A stretch of 64,000 bases of DNA from the NCBI GenBank assembly GCA_963662155.1, contig OY759267.1, positions 18,126,561-18,190,560 of the forward strand. The letters run 5' to 3'. Position numbers and translations under genes: made by a program. Of the stretch, positions 34,726-48,149 are shown in pieces. Positions within the stretch are counted from its first letter, which is position 1. Each line of letters opens with the position of its first letter. The notes beneath the pieces are model-generated. The model searched no databases and was not told the origin of the DNA. It saw only the letters and a program-made list of their open reading frames with translations. The DNA comes from Lamellibrachia columna (taxonomy: Eukaryota > Annelida > Polychaeta > Sabellida > Siboglinidae).

Positions 34726-36469
34726 CCATTCAAAATGCAATGCAACATATCTCCAACTACAGTTTGAAGGACAGCTAATCTGGATCTGACAAATACAGAC
34801 AAAAAGCCAAATCAGTACACTTAGAAAATCCACCCGAGGGTCGATCCCACCCTGGCATTTTTAAGAGTGAACCAGCTTTGTGGCACCACATTGTAACATA
34901 CCGTATCACACCTAAAAGACATGCCATGCAAATGCATGAAACGCGTGTTTAACATTAACTTTGTAAAATAATGCTTTGATTAAAATGTCAGGTGCCAAAA
35001 CCGATTTTTCTTGTATGTATAACATTTTATATATATATATGAAACGTTTGTTAATAATGATTTTATTCATGAATCTACATCGAAAACATTACTTTTCAAA
35101 CTGGTGCTCCCTACGAGAGCATACTTGCTATTAGGTATGATACGGTAAGAATCAACTAGCTCCACCTACTGGAGACAATCACTACCACAGCCACGCCCAC
35201 CTTTGTTCCAGTCATATAATTTCTTCAACCACAAATCCTAAACATTCGCATCGACTTCGATGCGACTCTCTGCTATATATGTATACATGGTTTGTGTGAG
35301 AGTGAGTTTAAGCGGCGTGTAAATACGATTAAACAACAGTCAGTAGGCACCAGTAAAGCAGATTACTATCAACACTAATACAACTACTACAGCCAGTCAT
35401 ACTTTCTGCTCTCTAACATTTCATTGCCAGCACGTTCTGATGAACACATTGTTTGTAAAATAATTTATCGCATGATGGGACTGTTAAAATTTTTTCAACA
35501 GAAATGACATTGCTCTATCATCTCGTAACTGAAATAAAGCATGTTTTGTTTCTCGTCGTTTTTTGCGCAGGCTAGCGGTCAAGATTGGCCATCCCGCCAC
35601 CCATTAGTAAAGGAGTCACTGAATCTATGCTAAGTACGCTAGTTCGACTGTACCACAATAACACTATTTCACATCCAGCTTGTACACTTCCTATCGTGGC
35701 AGCCATGTACATGAATCTGGCTACTTCGATCTTCGTTATTGACACTAGCTATTTGGCAAACCTAGAGGAAGAGCTAAATATTACAAACAAATACACAGTT
35801 CAACAACGCTCTACAGCAACTGCACAAACCATCCACCGGAAAGCGGAATGTCACGATATCATACATCTTATTTGTGCAGCGCAACATGTTAGCAGACGGG
35901 TGAAACATGGAATCGATGACGTATACTAAGTATTAATACATTATGCGATTAATTAATCAATTAACTATGCTCTCCTCTCCATAAATCTTAATCTCTCATC
36001 AAACAATGCACTTTGTGGCACCAGCAGATATACATCACAAATATTAGTTTTACTCGTCTTGCTTGGTCCATTTAAATCAGCAAATATTCAGAAAAGCAAT
36101 TACGGATATTGCAACGTACGTTATTCACAGCAACACTTCGCTTTGACATGATCGCACATAAATTTATTACATTTATCATTTGTAATTTAGTTTTTAGACA
36201 TTATTTTGTGTAGTCTTTTCTCTACAGAATATCCCCCAAAATGTGTATTTGTTCTATCATGTACAATGAAGATAAAAACACATCCACTGGTGTCGTTCGC
36301 GTAACCTCAACATTTTCACGAGAATGTTAGAACACCCACAGGTAGTGATACAATACTCCTTCAAGTTTCAGTTGTTCAATACTTTGAATTCCCAATTTGT
36401 TTTCACAAGGATTTTATGATTACGGGTATAAAAGTTTATACACAGACATTTTCATTCAGTCTTGTGTTG

Positions 36470-36475
36470 TTTATT
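36470..36475 (-). terminator. Possible calsyntenin poly(A) signal
   Basis: TTTATT on the + strand reads AATAAA on the - strand, about 720 bases past the calsyntenin stop. Another lies near 36163-36168. Which is used, if either, cannot be told. Confidence 0.3.
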
Positions 36476-37194
36476 TAATGAACACAATTATGATCAAATT
36501 CAAGATTCTTAATCTTAATATTGGACTACAAAAATACACATAATTAACTCCCATTACTACTGTGTACGTGACCGTAGATGTTCTTATGTTCAATCAGTGT
36601 GGATTTTGATTTGTGTCGAATTTGGTGACATTTCCATGTATACTGAATACCATATCACTACAAAACATAACGGTTCGTTCAATGTTTGGGCGAATTCCCA
36701 CATCCAGAAATAACCATAAATATAGTAGATAGACTTCTTAACAACATCATTATATAATCTTACGCGACTGCTTCGATTAAATTACAGTAAAGATACATCA
36801 ATTTCATAATTTGTCAAACACAATGATATCGGGGTCATCGTACCTACAGCCACATGGCTAAGGTGCACGCTATCTTCTGTAAAATCGGTCACCACTATGC
36901 ATTCTTAAAATGAATACATTCGCCCGAACCAATCAAAACCGACGGCTCAGTTTCATGCCTTGCCAGTCTGTCACGTCCCGAAGACACAATCTCAAGCGTT
37001 CCGTGCTAACTTAATTTCATACTGGTTGTCAGTAATTTTGTAAAACCTATTTCTGCTCACAACCAGTGCAACTACTTGCGTAGTGTTCTATGCGTGGTTC
37101 AAATAAACCTGCCCCATTTTGATGTTTCCATAAGAAAAATGTCCGCTGTGTAGTTGGGGATGTCTACAACACTCGTGATCACTAGATGACGCCT

Positions 37195-37359
37195 CTAGAA
37201 GCTCAGTGTCGAGTCGTCCCACTCGAGGTCTCTCTTCACCTTTACGGCCTCCTCTTCTTCAGAGCTCTCCGCATCGTCATGGTAACACACGGAGTCATCG
37301 TCGTCGGTGTCACTGTCGTCACACTTCAGACAGGTGTCCTGTGAGTCGTCATACGCTCC
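37195..37359 (-). CDS. CLSTN: Calsyntenin terminal exon: acidic tail and second W-acidic motif
   Basis: Encodes [20 protein letters not shown], then [16 protein letters not shown] and [14 protein letters not shown] (TAG, + strand CTA at 37195-37197). LEWDDSTLS is the C-terminal kinesin light-chain-binding motif of calsyntenins. The acidic stretch is Asp-rich and much shorter than the poly-Glu tail of vertebrate CLSTN1, and holds three cysteines. Acceptor is atgtttgacag|GGA in phase 0. Confidence 0.97.
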   Translation of the reverse strand, partial: GAYDDSQDTCLKCDDSDTDDDDSVCYHDDAESSEEEEAVKVKRDLEWDDSTLSF

Positions 37360-40300
37360 CTGTCAAACATAAACATGCACCTTGTTATGTCGCTTCTGCT
37401 CCCCTTGTGAAAACATTGTTCTAACATTTCAGCAGTTTCCTGAGAGAACGAATGTAAAGGCTACGCAACGCATTCAGTTTCTACCATGCGAACCACACCC
37501 CTCCAACATTCGTTTGTTAGGGCACGAAAGCGTAACATTTGTTGCTAAGAACGTGTTACAGCCCCCAGCAGACATGTTCACACAAACACCATTTCAATTT
37601 CTACTGTAGCATCCAGGCATGCTGCAACTGCTGCGCCAAAGCTGTTCATTCTTATAATTCCATCACTGTCTATTGCGAGGTACTCATTGATACAGAGTAT
37701 TGAGGCAAAATGAGGTGATCGAAATTGCCAGGTTTTTTAAATGGCAGCAGATAGACTCGGACCCTGGTCATCTCTACAGACAGTGCAGCACTCTAGCCAC
37801 TGTGTCCCACTAGCCACTGTGTCCCACTAGCCACTGTGTCCCACTAGTCACTGTGTCCCACTAACCCAATTATTCATCTACGACCCCAAAATATCTCACG
37901 TGACATAGTAATATTCTAGGCTACAGTCCAAGTATGTTAGTAATTCTTCCAAAATAAATGGTAACTTCTAAAATTTAATGGTCTTTCCAGTTACACTCAA
38001 ACATTGTTCACCAAACCCACACATTTCAAAATGGCACACTACATAACAAATATTAACATATTTACCTTTATCAGTGTTCCCAGTGAAATGTGCTCATTTG
38101 TTAGTCTCACATAATAATTCACATTTTTTATCTGGCAGCCATGTTGATGTTATTCTGCCTGACCAAAATAATTATTGATATACTATTAATACTTCTGAAG
38201 CGGACTTTTCAACTGTTTTGGGGCAATCTAAAAATGCGAGTTGGGGGTCTAGTAAATAAAAAAGAATTTCATAATCCTATAATATTTTGCAGTTGGCTGC
38301 ATAATCATGCATACCACATAGGCCGAGCGTGGCGAAATCAAATTTAAGACCTTTCCTTAAAATGAACATTTTTAAAGACAGTTCCATTCCTGAGACCTGG
38401 GTAAATTCCCGCGGCACCCACCTGGTCCTCCATGGGGTTGACGGTGATGGTGAGGGCGGAGTTATCCCATTCCATCTCCTGTTTCTCGTCCATGCCTGCC
38501 TCGCGGCCCTGGTTCTGGGTGGCACGGATCCTCATCACTCCGATCCCGATGACGGCGAGCAGGAAGCCAATACAGATCACGACGATCACGACTGTGCCCA
38601 CAGCTGGAATCACACAAACACAGAACCATTTACACATACAGTGAGACAGGTCAGTTCTTGTGTAGGGCTGTGTGCCGTCCTTAGCACTATTCAAAGCACT
38701 TTACATTTTGTCACCCCCCCTCCCCCCCGCAGACATTCCAACAGCAACTTGACTTCTGTGGGAAGTATTCAGCCATGCAGCAATTTCTGCATGAATACCA
38801 TTTGCTCATATATAACTCAATTCTACAGCTGACTGAACTGAGGCAATTTGGAGTGAATGAAATTGCCCATGCTATCAAATGGCAGGAAGATCTGAACTCC
38901 TGTCCTCATGATTAAGAGTGTGACATTAGCCTTCATTAAATATTACATTGAAGAAGGGAAAACTCATTGAAAACTAATTAAGATTTGCCGAGTCATAACA
39001 ACATGTTTACATCTACGGTTCTACACCCAAGTCTTCTGACATGTTCCTTGGCTCCGTTTTCTCTTTCTTTTTTTGTTGAATGTTATCAGTTAGGTACTTC
39101 AGTGGAACCTCGCTTTACAGTCACCCCAGTAATACAGCAACCTTCCCATTTTAGTCACCCTGGGACAGTCCCAAATTATTTCCTTGTGTACAACTTAAAC
39201 CACGAAAAACTCAAACATACAACCACATGTCAATAATTATACCCACGATTCATAGCTAAGATATGGAGGAATCAGTTCGTTTTTCTTTTATATCTATCCA
39301 GAAGCTGACACAACTTCTACAGCCATTTACTACAGCAGATACAGTGTGGAAAAAAAACATGGGTGCATGTGGGGTGTAAATGGTTAAAGTGCTAATTTGA
39401 TGAATAAATTTTTCAGGGGTAAAAACCTATGCTTGGGTTAGGTAGTCTTGGTTCAAACCCCAGCACTGGTGCTGCTACCTGTTGTTTCATTCAGCTAACA
39501 CCTGTCTGTGTCATGAAAAACAAAACGGAGAAAACATCCGGTTTGCTAGTGGGGGGGGGGTTCTTGTCAGTCTAGCCAGCAGTACGTAGAAACCTACCAC
39601 CAGCTGCCGGTCTGGTAAGGGTTTGGGTGGGGCGGCTGAAGTTAGATGAATAGTGACAGAGGGTGCCAGTGAGAATGATTGCAAATATACTTAAAGTATC
39701 CATGTGTACAGTACAACTACTTACAATGGGACCTCTACACATTCACTTATGAGAACATTCTCTTATGAGAACATTCTCTGATGAGGACATTCTCTTATGA
39801 GAACATTCTCTGATGAGGACATTCTCTTATGAGAACATTCTCTGATGAGGACATTCTCTGATGAGGACATTCTCTTATGAGAATGGTGAATCGGACGCAT
39901 ATGCATCCATTGAAGACATATTTAATGTATTTCAGTTTAATGATAACATTAATGAATACCAGTATATTTTCTGGGAGTTGGTTTCTTCAGGACAGAGCCC
40001 AATCGGTGTGAGACTAGTGCAAGCTTATGAAACTTTCACCCAGCCACTGGGGAACTACCATTACAGTTAATTAACTGTGGCTAATCTCTGCCTGGCTATA
40101 GTTTCCTCTCAACTAACCCAGGTTACTCAGTCCCTGCACCCTAGGGATCATCCCAAAACATTCCAGAAACATTTCAAATAATCCATGCCACAGCAATCAG
40201 AATCATCCACTAGATGAGTAGGCAAAGAGATATCATGAGAGCGGTAGTGGCAGTACACATCTTCTTCGCACTCACCTTGACAATGTCAACAGAAACTGGC

Positions 40301-43300
40301 TGCTCAATATATGTCACTGGATATCCTCCACAAAAGCCCCTATCCCAAGTGAAAAACTATACTGTGGATATACCAAGAGATTTCCTAGAATCTGGTTGGT
40401 AACTTAATCAGACAAGCAGGAAAGCAAAACAGTCAACACTGGATATGTTTAGAATTATAACAACTGCCTATGCAGAGAAAAAGTCCTAGTGAAAAATGTT
40501 ATGTGCAGGAAAGAAATTACAACAGATGAAATCTGTTATGATTAAACTGGAGGAGATGGAAGCCTGCAGGAAAGGTTAGACGTGAGGTTGATTAAACCGT
40601 GCAGAATTCAATCACCACTAAAATACTCATCCAGTTAACCCTTTCATAGCCTTCGCAGAAACATCTGGAATGCCATAACAACTTTGGATGTACATTTCCT
40701 GTTATTGCTGCCCTGCTCAATAATCACTGCTTCAAGTCCGTTTTTGCAATGTTCGTTTATTTGTGCTGATGTGTTTTCCTAAAACCAAATGGCCAAATTT
40801 TATACAGTGAATTTCTGGAAAAAAAAATAACAGCAAGCTATAAACGGTAACTAACAAAGAGAAACACCTGTTTATGTAGCTGTGACATCCTTAAATAAAA
40901 CGTTGATTGAACCACCCCACCGTTTCTCACAAATACATCACTGATACTTGCGCGCACACCAGCTGTTTACCACCACTTGCAGCACAATAAAAAGCGACAG
41001 GGGAAATAAATATCACACGAATATGATCCTTGTGCTAACAAGTTTCAGGGTGCCAGGTGTCTATGCTTTAGGGCTCGTACACGCGGACTTCACAACAAGT
41101 TTCAGGGTGCCAGGTGTCTATGCTTTAGGGCTCGTACACGCGGACTTCACAACAAAATAATAGCTGATTGTAGTATAATCACCATCACTTTCAAAATTGT
41201 GACTAACATTTACTAAACATCCTGTCCTGGACATAAACTCCTAGCATCGAGTATCCGGACATATTCCCACAGTTCAAAATCCGGCAGGACATAATCCCTA
41301 TGGACAAAATCGCGCAATGAGAAAAGTGGACAAAATAAAAAAAGAATAGTTATTTTTACTTCCTGTGTTTTCTAGTTTTACAGACATTTTGCACTGATAA
41401 TTCATTTCCCTTCCTAATTATGGCAGTAGTGGCTTCCTTGGTCAGCTATGATACTACAAGCAACAAAGCAACACAACAATCACTTGAACAAGATGTCCAC
41501 TTTTGACATTGAGGGATTTTGTCCTGTGAGATTTTAAACTACATGGGATTGTGTCCTGGATTCCCAATGCCATCACAAATTACCCACAGTACTGACCAGT
41601 CCCAAATGATCTCACATGGCTGGTGTCCCCGGAAACCAAGAACAAAGCCCAGATTTGGGGGGGCATCCATTTACCTTGCCTCTTTGAACGTCTCACCTGG
41701 AATGACTTCAGGGAAATGGGAAACCTAAAATGTTTGTCAGAAAACTGCTGGGATCTGGACCGATTACAAATGTGGGAAAAAGACTGGGGTAGTCAGTGAT
41801 AGAGGAGATGGGGAAAAGACGTAATTGTGGGCGAGGGGGATAAACATCTACAATAAACTCAACACTACTTAACTAAATCGTCCAGTAAAACCAGCTAGCT
41901 GTCAGAGCCCAGAGGAAGCCTACTACATCAGCAGCACTAACTATATATATATCAACACCCGATGTAGTGTAACAGGACTCCTGGCTCACTATTAGTACAT
42001 GTTCCCAAGCTGAAGTAGCAGACTTGGCTACCAGTCGGAGGCAGTAATCTGTGGAATTAGAGGAATGTCTACTTGACTACTGGCACACCAGGCTGGAAGC
42101 AGTCAGGCCCTTCCTGGGCTAGGCCAAGCATCATTTGTGTTTCTCAGGATCAATGGATCCATCATATTTTTCGAAAATCTTGCATCATTGGAGCCACTAA
42201 CAGCAGTCCATATTACATTTATCTTAAAATTTGGCTTGTAATATTGTCACAAAATGTCTTTCAATAGCAATGAACCCAACATTACGTAAACAAATATTTC
42301 ACTAAAATTTAGGTCCAAAAGAAGCTGAACTGAATTTTTTACTTATTTTTAAAGGATAATAAATTATAAAATGCCATAGATCATATTGTTTTTTGAATTG
42401 ATCACACATTTGCTGCACGTTCAACATGCCAGCTGTTGCGCTAGCTACTTTAAATCAACTGCCATAAACACAAAGGATTGTGGCGGTCGACTTAGAGTAG
42501 CTGGCGCAATAGTCTCAAGCAGCCTGCTTAATTCTGATTTTATAATTACGATTATCAGATTTGCATTTCAATGAAATTGCATGAGTCACAGAGTTTCTAT
42601 GGTAGTGGTTTGAACTGTTGTTTATCAAATAAATGCGTTGTTTACAAGAGCGTAGGTCAGGAGGCAGAAGCACTGGACTTTGAGTCCCACAACAGATACT
42701 GTGTATGTATAAACAGTAGGTGTTATCAGTAAATTAGTGTTACACAAACGGCTAAATCAAACAGTTGACGTTGGGGTGGTACCTTCAGAGAGGTTTCTTC
42801 ACAAACACTATTTGAAAACAACCGATGGTCTTTCTAAACTGTAACTTTTCTGATTAATTCATTGTGACTTAATTAAAGGGAATATTTTGTGTCAGGTTGA
42901 TCCAATAGAAATGCAAATGTTGTCTCTGTAACGACAAAATAACATAAAAAAGAAATTAAAACCCCTGCATCTAAGGAAAATTAACCACTGTTAGGTCGTG
43001 GGTTGTAAAAATGTGGACAAGCTCTTGAATCTGACATTCTAGATAATATTATGTTCAGAGGACTACAAGGAAAAAATCTTAAACTCAGTCACTGTGATGT
43101 ATTCATATAACGCTGTACAATGAAGGGGGATGTTACTATACACAGTACTTAGTATAGGAGTCAATTTGATGCAACAGGATATTCAAGTAATCGACAATGA
43201 CCTCATACTGCACATAGAGCAGACAGATGATATAGTTAGTAATTACCGGTACCCATCATCCAGACGGAAAAGCAAATGCGTCACAACAGCAAATGTCAGA

Positions 43301-46300
43301 AAGCTGCTTTTATGACAAATCTTCTGGTGCACACTCCTTGACCATAAAGGTCACCAGGCAGAGAACTAAAAAAACCTAGAACCCAATCATCAAGTGTAAT
43401 CACAGTCACCAGAACCAATCAGCCCAAAGCCCATATATGTCCACATCTGGATCTGAATTCAATAGTTCAATTAAATAAACTCTGACACTGTGAACCTGAT
43501 AAGAATATATATTATCATTACTGCAGTGTTTGCTGAACCACAGTGTTTGTTACTAAACAATCAGGACTATCCTGTAGGCCCCTATAATTAATAAGGGTTA
43601 AATTTACTTGTGACCTAAACAGCCTGAACGACATATTCCGTTTCAAAAAATTCTTTCCAAACAACGGATCAAGAACAACCTACCTAGTGCAGACAACATC
43701 TTCCCGTTCTAAAACAATTCTTCCCAAACAAAGACAAAGATCACAAAATGAGTAAATCCTCGCAAGTGCGCAGCTATCCCTGCTGCTGTCCTCAAATGGC
43801 TGTCTCCACTGGGATTGGGATGACAGTCCGAAGTGATGAGTTAAATGAGTCACGCTGGGAAGAGGTACAAAGTCAAGCCTTCTGTAATTCCACACAGCAG
43901 GTCACAGTGCTGCAGTCCACAAATACAGCTGCATCAATCAGCACCAACTGGCCACCAGCAGCTGTTATCAGGCAAGTCAAAGTCCTCCACAGATGTCTCT
44001 GGTTCCTCTGCTACTAATCCACCTTATCCTCCCTGGTTCCAATGACACAAACTTGACCAATTCAACCAACACTTTCTTGTGTTCACAATTCTGACTCAAA
44101 ACGCCCACACTGTCGCTTGCCTACTGTCTAGCCCCTTTCCCTAGCTCTGATTCACTGGGTAAATCTCCGGCTACTTCCCAACAGCAATGGGTTGATTGAC
44201 AGGGAGTGGCTGGGCTCCCAGTAGGTCAACCCTCTACCTAGCCCTCAGTGCAGCCTTCCTGCCAATATCAACCCAGTCCCTGCAGCTGCCTGCAGCACCA
44301 GGGTAGTCAATCTTGGCTACTTCCAAGGACAGTCACCCAGTATAAACTCACCACCTCAGCCCACTGGGGGTGATCAGGGAGTTCTGATCAGACATAAATA
44401 GAACACTTATTAGTAAAACTAGGGGAATGATTAACAATGCAACTCTATGGTTCTGGTCCATTGGGGATGATGAGGGGAGTTTTGACCCACTTGGGGTGAT
44501 GATGGAGGTTCTAGCCTACTTGGGGTGATGGGGGTTCTGGCCCATTTGGGGTGATGATGGAGGTTCTAGCCTACTTGGGGTGATGGGGGTTCTGGCCCAC
44601 TTGGGGTGATGAGGGAGGTTCTAGCCCATTTGAGGTGATGATGGAGGTTCTAGCCCACTTGGGGTGATGAGGGAGGTTCTGGCCCATTTGAGGTGATGAG
44701 CGAGGTGCTGGCCCACTTAGAGTTATGAGGGATGTGCTGGCCCACTTGGGGTGATGAAGGGGGTTCTGAAATGTGACACTGTAAAGTATGGTTGATACCT
44801 TAAAATTTCCAGGGACAATACACAACAGCCACAGTGTATATTGTAGGGCTGTGAGAGTTATAACTGTGTGTAATGAGGTCACAGTATCATTGACATGCTT
44901 AAGAATTGACACCTAATAATGAATAAATGAATGGAACGAATGACCCCTGGCACATACTGACTGCGTGATAACTACAAGTGTTAATATGTTAAAAAACAAA
45001 ATTGATAAATATCTCAGAGGGGCAGGTAACCCAGCTACACATAGATGAAAAATGGCTGGACAATCGATAAACCAATGGCTTCCTTGTTCACTTGCCATCT
45101 AGGTTTTAGCTTTGTATGGTGATCTTGTTCACTTCTTGTTGAACTTGTTAATAGATGCACCTTTAATGTGTGTAATGTAATGTAATGTAATGTAATGTAA
45201 TGCTACCAGCCACAACGAATATTTAGTCTCTTTGGTCTCTCTGCACACTCAGGTAAAGAATGTGAACCTTGTCGGCCGACACTGAGAATTCTAGTAACAG
45301 TACAAAACAGAGTATCTTTAGGAAAGCACCTGTTACATGATTCTTGTTCCAGGAATATAAATCCCTCTTTCCAAACTTCAATTCCAGGAAATGAGATATT
45401 TCTCCCATGTTAGCCCAGTAATGCAGATTTCTCTTTCATAATTTTGATCCGTGGGAAATAGACGTCTACTGTTAGAGTAACTGCTTCTGATGCAGGTAAC
45501 AAGTTACATATGGTTACTAGAACATTCCAGATGTTTCGGTACAATGTCATCTTATTACCCTAAACATACAGGAAGTGTACAAAGAACGGGAGTAAATATC
45601 AATCCATTGTATGGTACATAACACATATTTCTTGTGTGTCACTGAAACAAAGAAACAAGTCAAGGTATGCCCTTAGCTTGACGTAACTTGAACTGAGAAA
45701 CTTATGTGAGGAATGTGGCTGTTACCATAGCAACGAGGCAACTTTTTTTAATGCATCTGTATAGCCAGTGATATATAAAGAGGCATGTGGTGCATGCATT
45801 TACGATGCCTCTATGCATGGAGCGTGTTTACTATCAATCCAACACTATCTGCTAAGAAAACATTTTTCATGATGGATATAGCCAGACAAACAGCGATAAA
45901 TAGTGACAGTTTAAAAACATGTTGAAAATTACTGCACACAACTTCACATTAAATCAATTAATGCAACCTTATTTCTGCTAGATTATGGTGCCATTAATAA
46001 AAAATTCAGCAAATTCTAGCAGCTTTTAGTACCGATCACATACATTGAGATTTGTAATCTGGATGCAAACACATTCTTGCCAAATGTTTATGAGAGGCTG
46101 ATATTTCTAGCTGAGTCACAAAATGTGACGGGAAACATATTTATCGGGAGATTTATCAGGCCTAAGTGAACATACAGAGGAGGGCAGCAGCAATACTGTG
46201 GTCGTCATGAATTTAATCAAATTGTAATGTGTCAAGGCTAGCCCCCTTAGTACATTGATATACGTGCCTAAAAAAATTTGTTATTAACAATACTGGCTGT

Positions 46301-48102
46301 TGCTTGTATGAAAGTAATTGAATTTAAGACCTTTACTTTCAAATACGTCATACAAATTCAATTTAATCACATAAGACAGAGTAATTAAACTTCACAAATT
46401 CATTGGGTATACAAAATGACAATTACATAATAAATCATCTCCCAGAAGTCCATACCATTGTGTATCACGTATGGTGCTGCCACCTGGCGAATACCCTGTT
46501 ATACCCTGCATTGCGCTGCCACCTGGTGAATGTGCTGTTTACACATTTAGGACTACTGGGTAGTATACAACCGCAGGAGGGGACTGATCATTAATTTACT
46601 TCCGTGTTCATGTCATACGAATAAAGTGCCAGTGATTTTGAGATGGTATCCCCTTCTTCGCTGCCTGGAAAACTATTTTTGAACAGGAACACGACAAAAC
46701 TTGAGGACAATGACAGTCATGTTGTGGGGATCATGGCTCAGTTACACTTCCTGGCGTGTTACACATGAATGTAGGGCACAGTAATTTTAGATATGCGTAA
46801 TAAAAAAAAATCATATCATCTGACATAACTGCATCTGAGCAGGCACATTGGCAAGTTTGCTGGTAGAACATGTTGACAGCATAACTGTGGATTTTTAGAT
46901 GATTTCAACAGGCGGAAGGATTTTTGGCAATTTTTTCACCACAAGGCGCGTGTGCGTAGTAATTCATGCAGAAATTGGTAAACACTGATGGGTATGGCAC
47001 GTTCAGGCATTTTTAAAAAGTTAGAAGTAGGCGACTTTGACTAAACTCGATCAGCATATCAATGAGATGATGACAAAGGCAGGTAAGAAGTTTCAGAATT
47101 TTTTATGATCCCGTTTTCTTATAATCGTGCGTTAACATGGTCACCAATGGGAAACGTAACAGTAGTGTGCTAAAATGTCTAATTGCTGGTTAACAGAACA
47201 TGCACATGTCAGTGATAGAAGGATCCCGGTGTATGAAGACAGAATCGAGTTTGCTTCAGCAACAAATGATGGGCAACGTCTTCCATGTTGATTTTCTTGA
47301 ATTTTTTTTTAGGGTTTTGACGAAAATAGCACTGCAGGTCGGTGACAGGAAAAAAAAATTTAAGTGTACAGTTTTTATAAAAAGAATCTTTTTTAACGTG
47401 GATTTCAACTGAAAAACAACATTAGTCTTACCCCAGGAGAGGGTGGAACTGGGAGAGGGAACACTGAACCCAGACGCAAGGACTGCTGTTTCCAACTAAC
47501 GCAATTCCCCAAGACTGGCTTGTATTGAAAACTGGCCACCGAATCAGGATAACCAGTGGCGCCATTTATACTTAATAGAATTTGGGCAGAAAAAAGACAA
47601 ATGCAATCTAGCTAATGGTCAGTGACATCGTGCTAGGTAAGCAGGATGCAACGTGCTGTGATGAATTGGATGTTCAAGAACAAATTTAATCATAATTTCC
47701 ATATTGAGGCAATAGCTATCTATGACGTGTTCGCCTGGTCTATCTTTGTAAATCAAGGACACTTAGGTGACCTGTAAATTAAAAGCCAATAATAGTTTGG
47801 AAGTCAGTGAGTGGGTGAATGAGATGTCTACAAAAAATTGGAAAATCTAAAAAAAGTCCCCCCCCAAAAAAATATCCAGACTGCAAATTTCAAAGACTGT
47901 TTGGGGAATTTTGTTTTCTACGTGGATGACTTCATTGGCCGAGCAGCTGTCCCTCTCCAGTCTGGGGGCGTGCACTGATGCTATAGATAAATATATATGT
48001 ATATATATATGTGTGTGTATATATATATGTATATATATATATATAATATATACATGTATATATATATATATAGTCATTTCTGATGTTCAGTTTTTGGTGT
48101 GT

Positions 48103-48149
<47 letters not shown>

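Larger units (their letters stand above)
30903..37194. other. Intergenic spacer between the agrin and calsyntenin stop codons
   Basis: About 6.3 kb with the 3' UTRs of two convergent genes. It holds a truncated LINE 3' end near 32878, a copy of a dispersed repeat at 34040-34490 and a 56-bp direct repeat at 34613-34725. The longest open frames (for example 35585-35929) show no recognisable domain. No further gene is supported. Confidence 0.8.

Noticed and set aside
35585..35929. 114-codon frame on the + strand in the intergenic spacer
   Set aside because: No recognisable motif, no splice or promoter signal near it, and no repeat of it elsewhere. It could be chance in sequence of this size.
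44571..44912. 113-codon - strand frame
   Set aside because: Produced by the 26-33-bp minisatellite.
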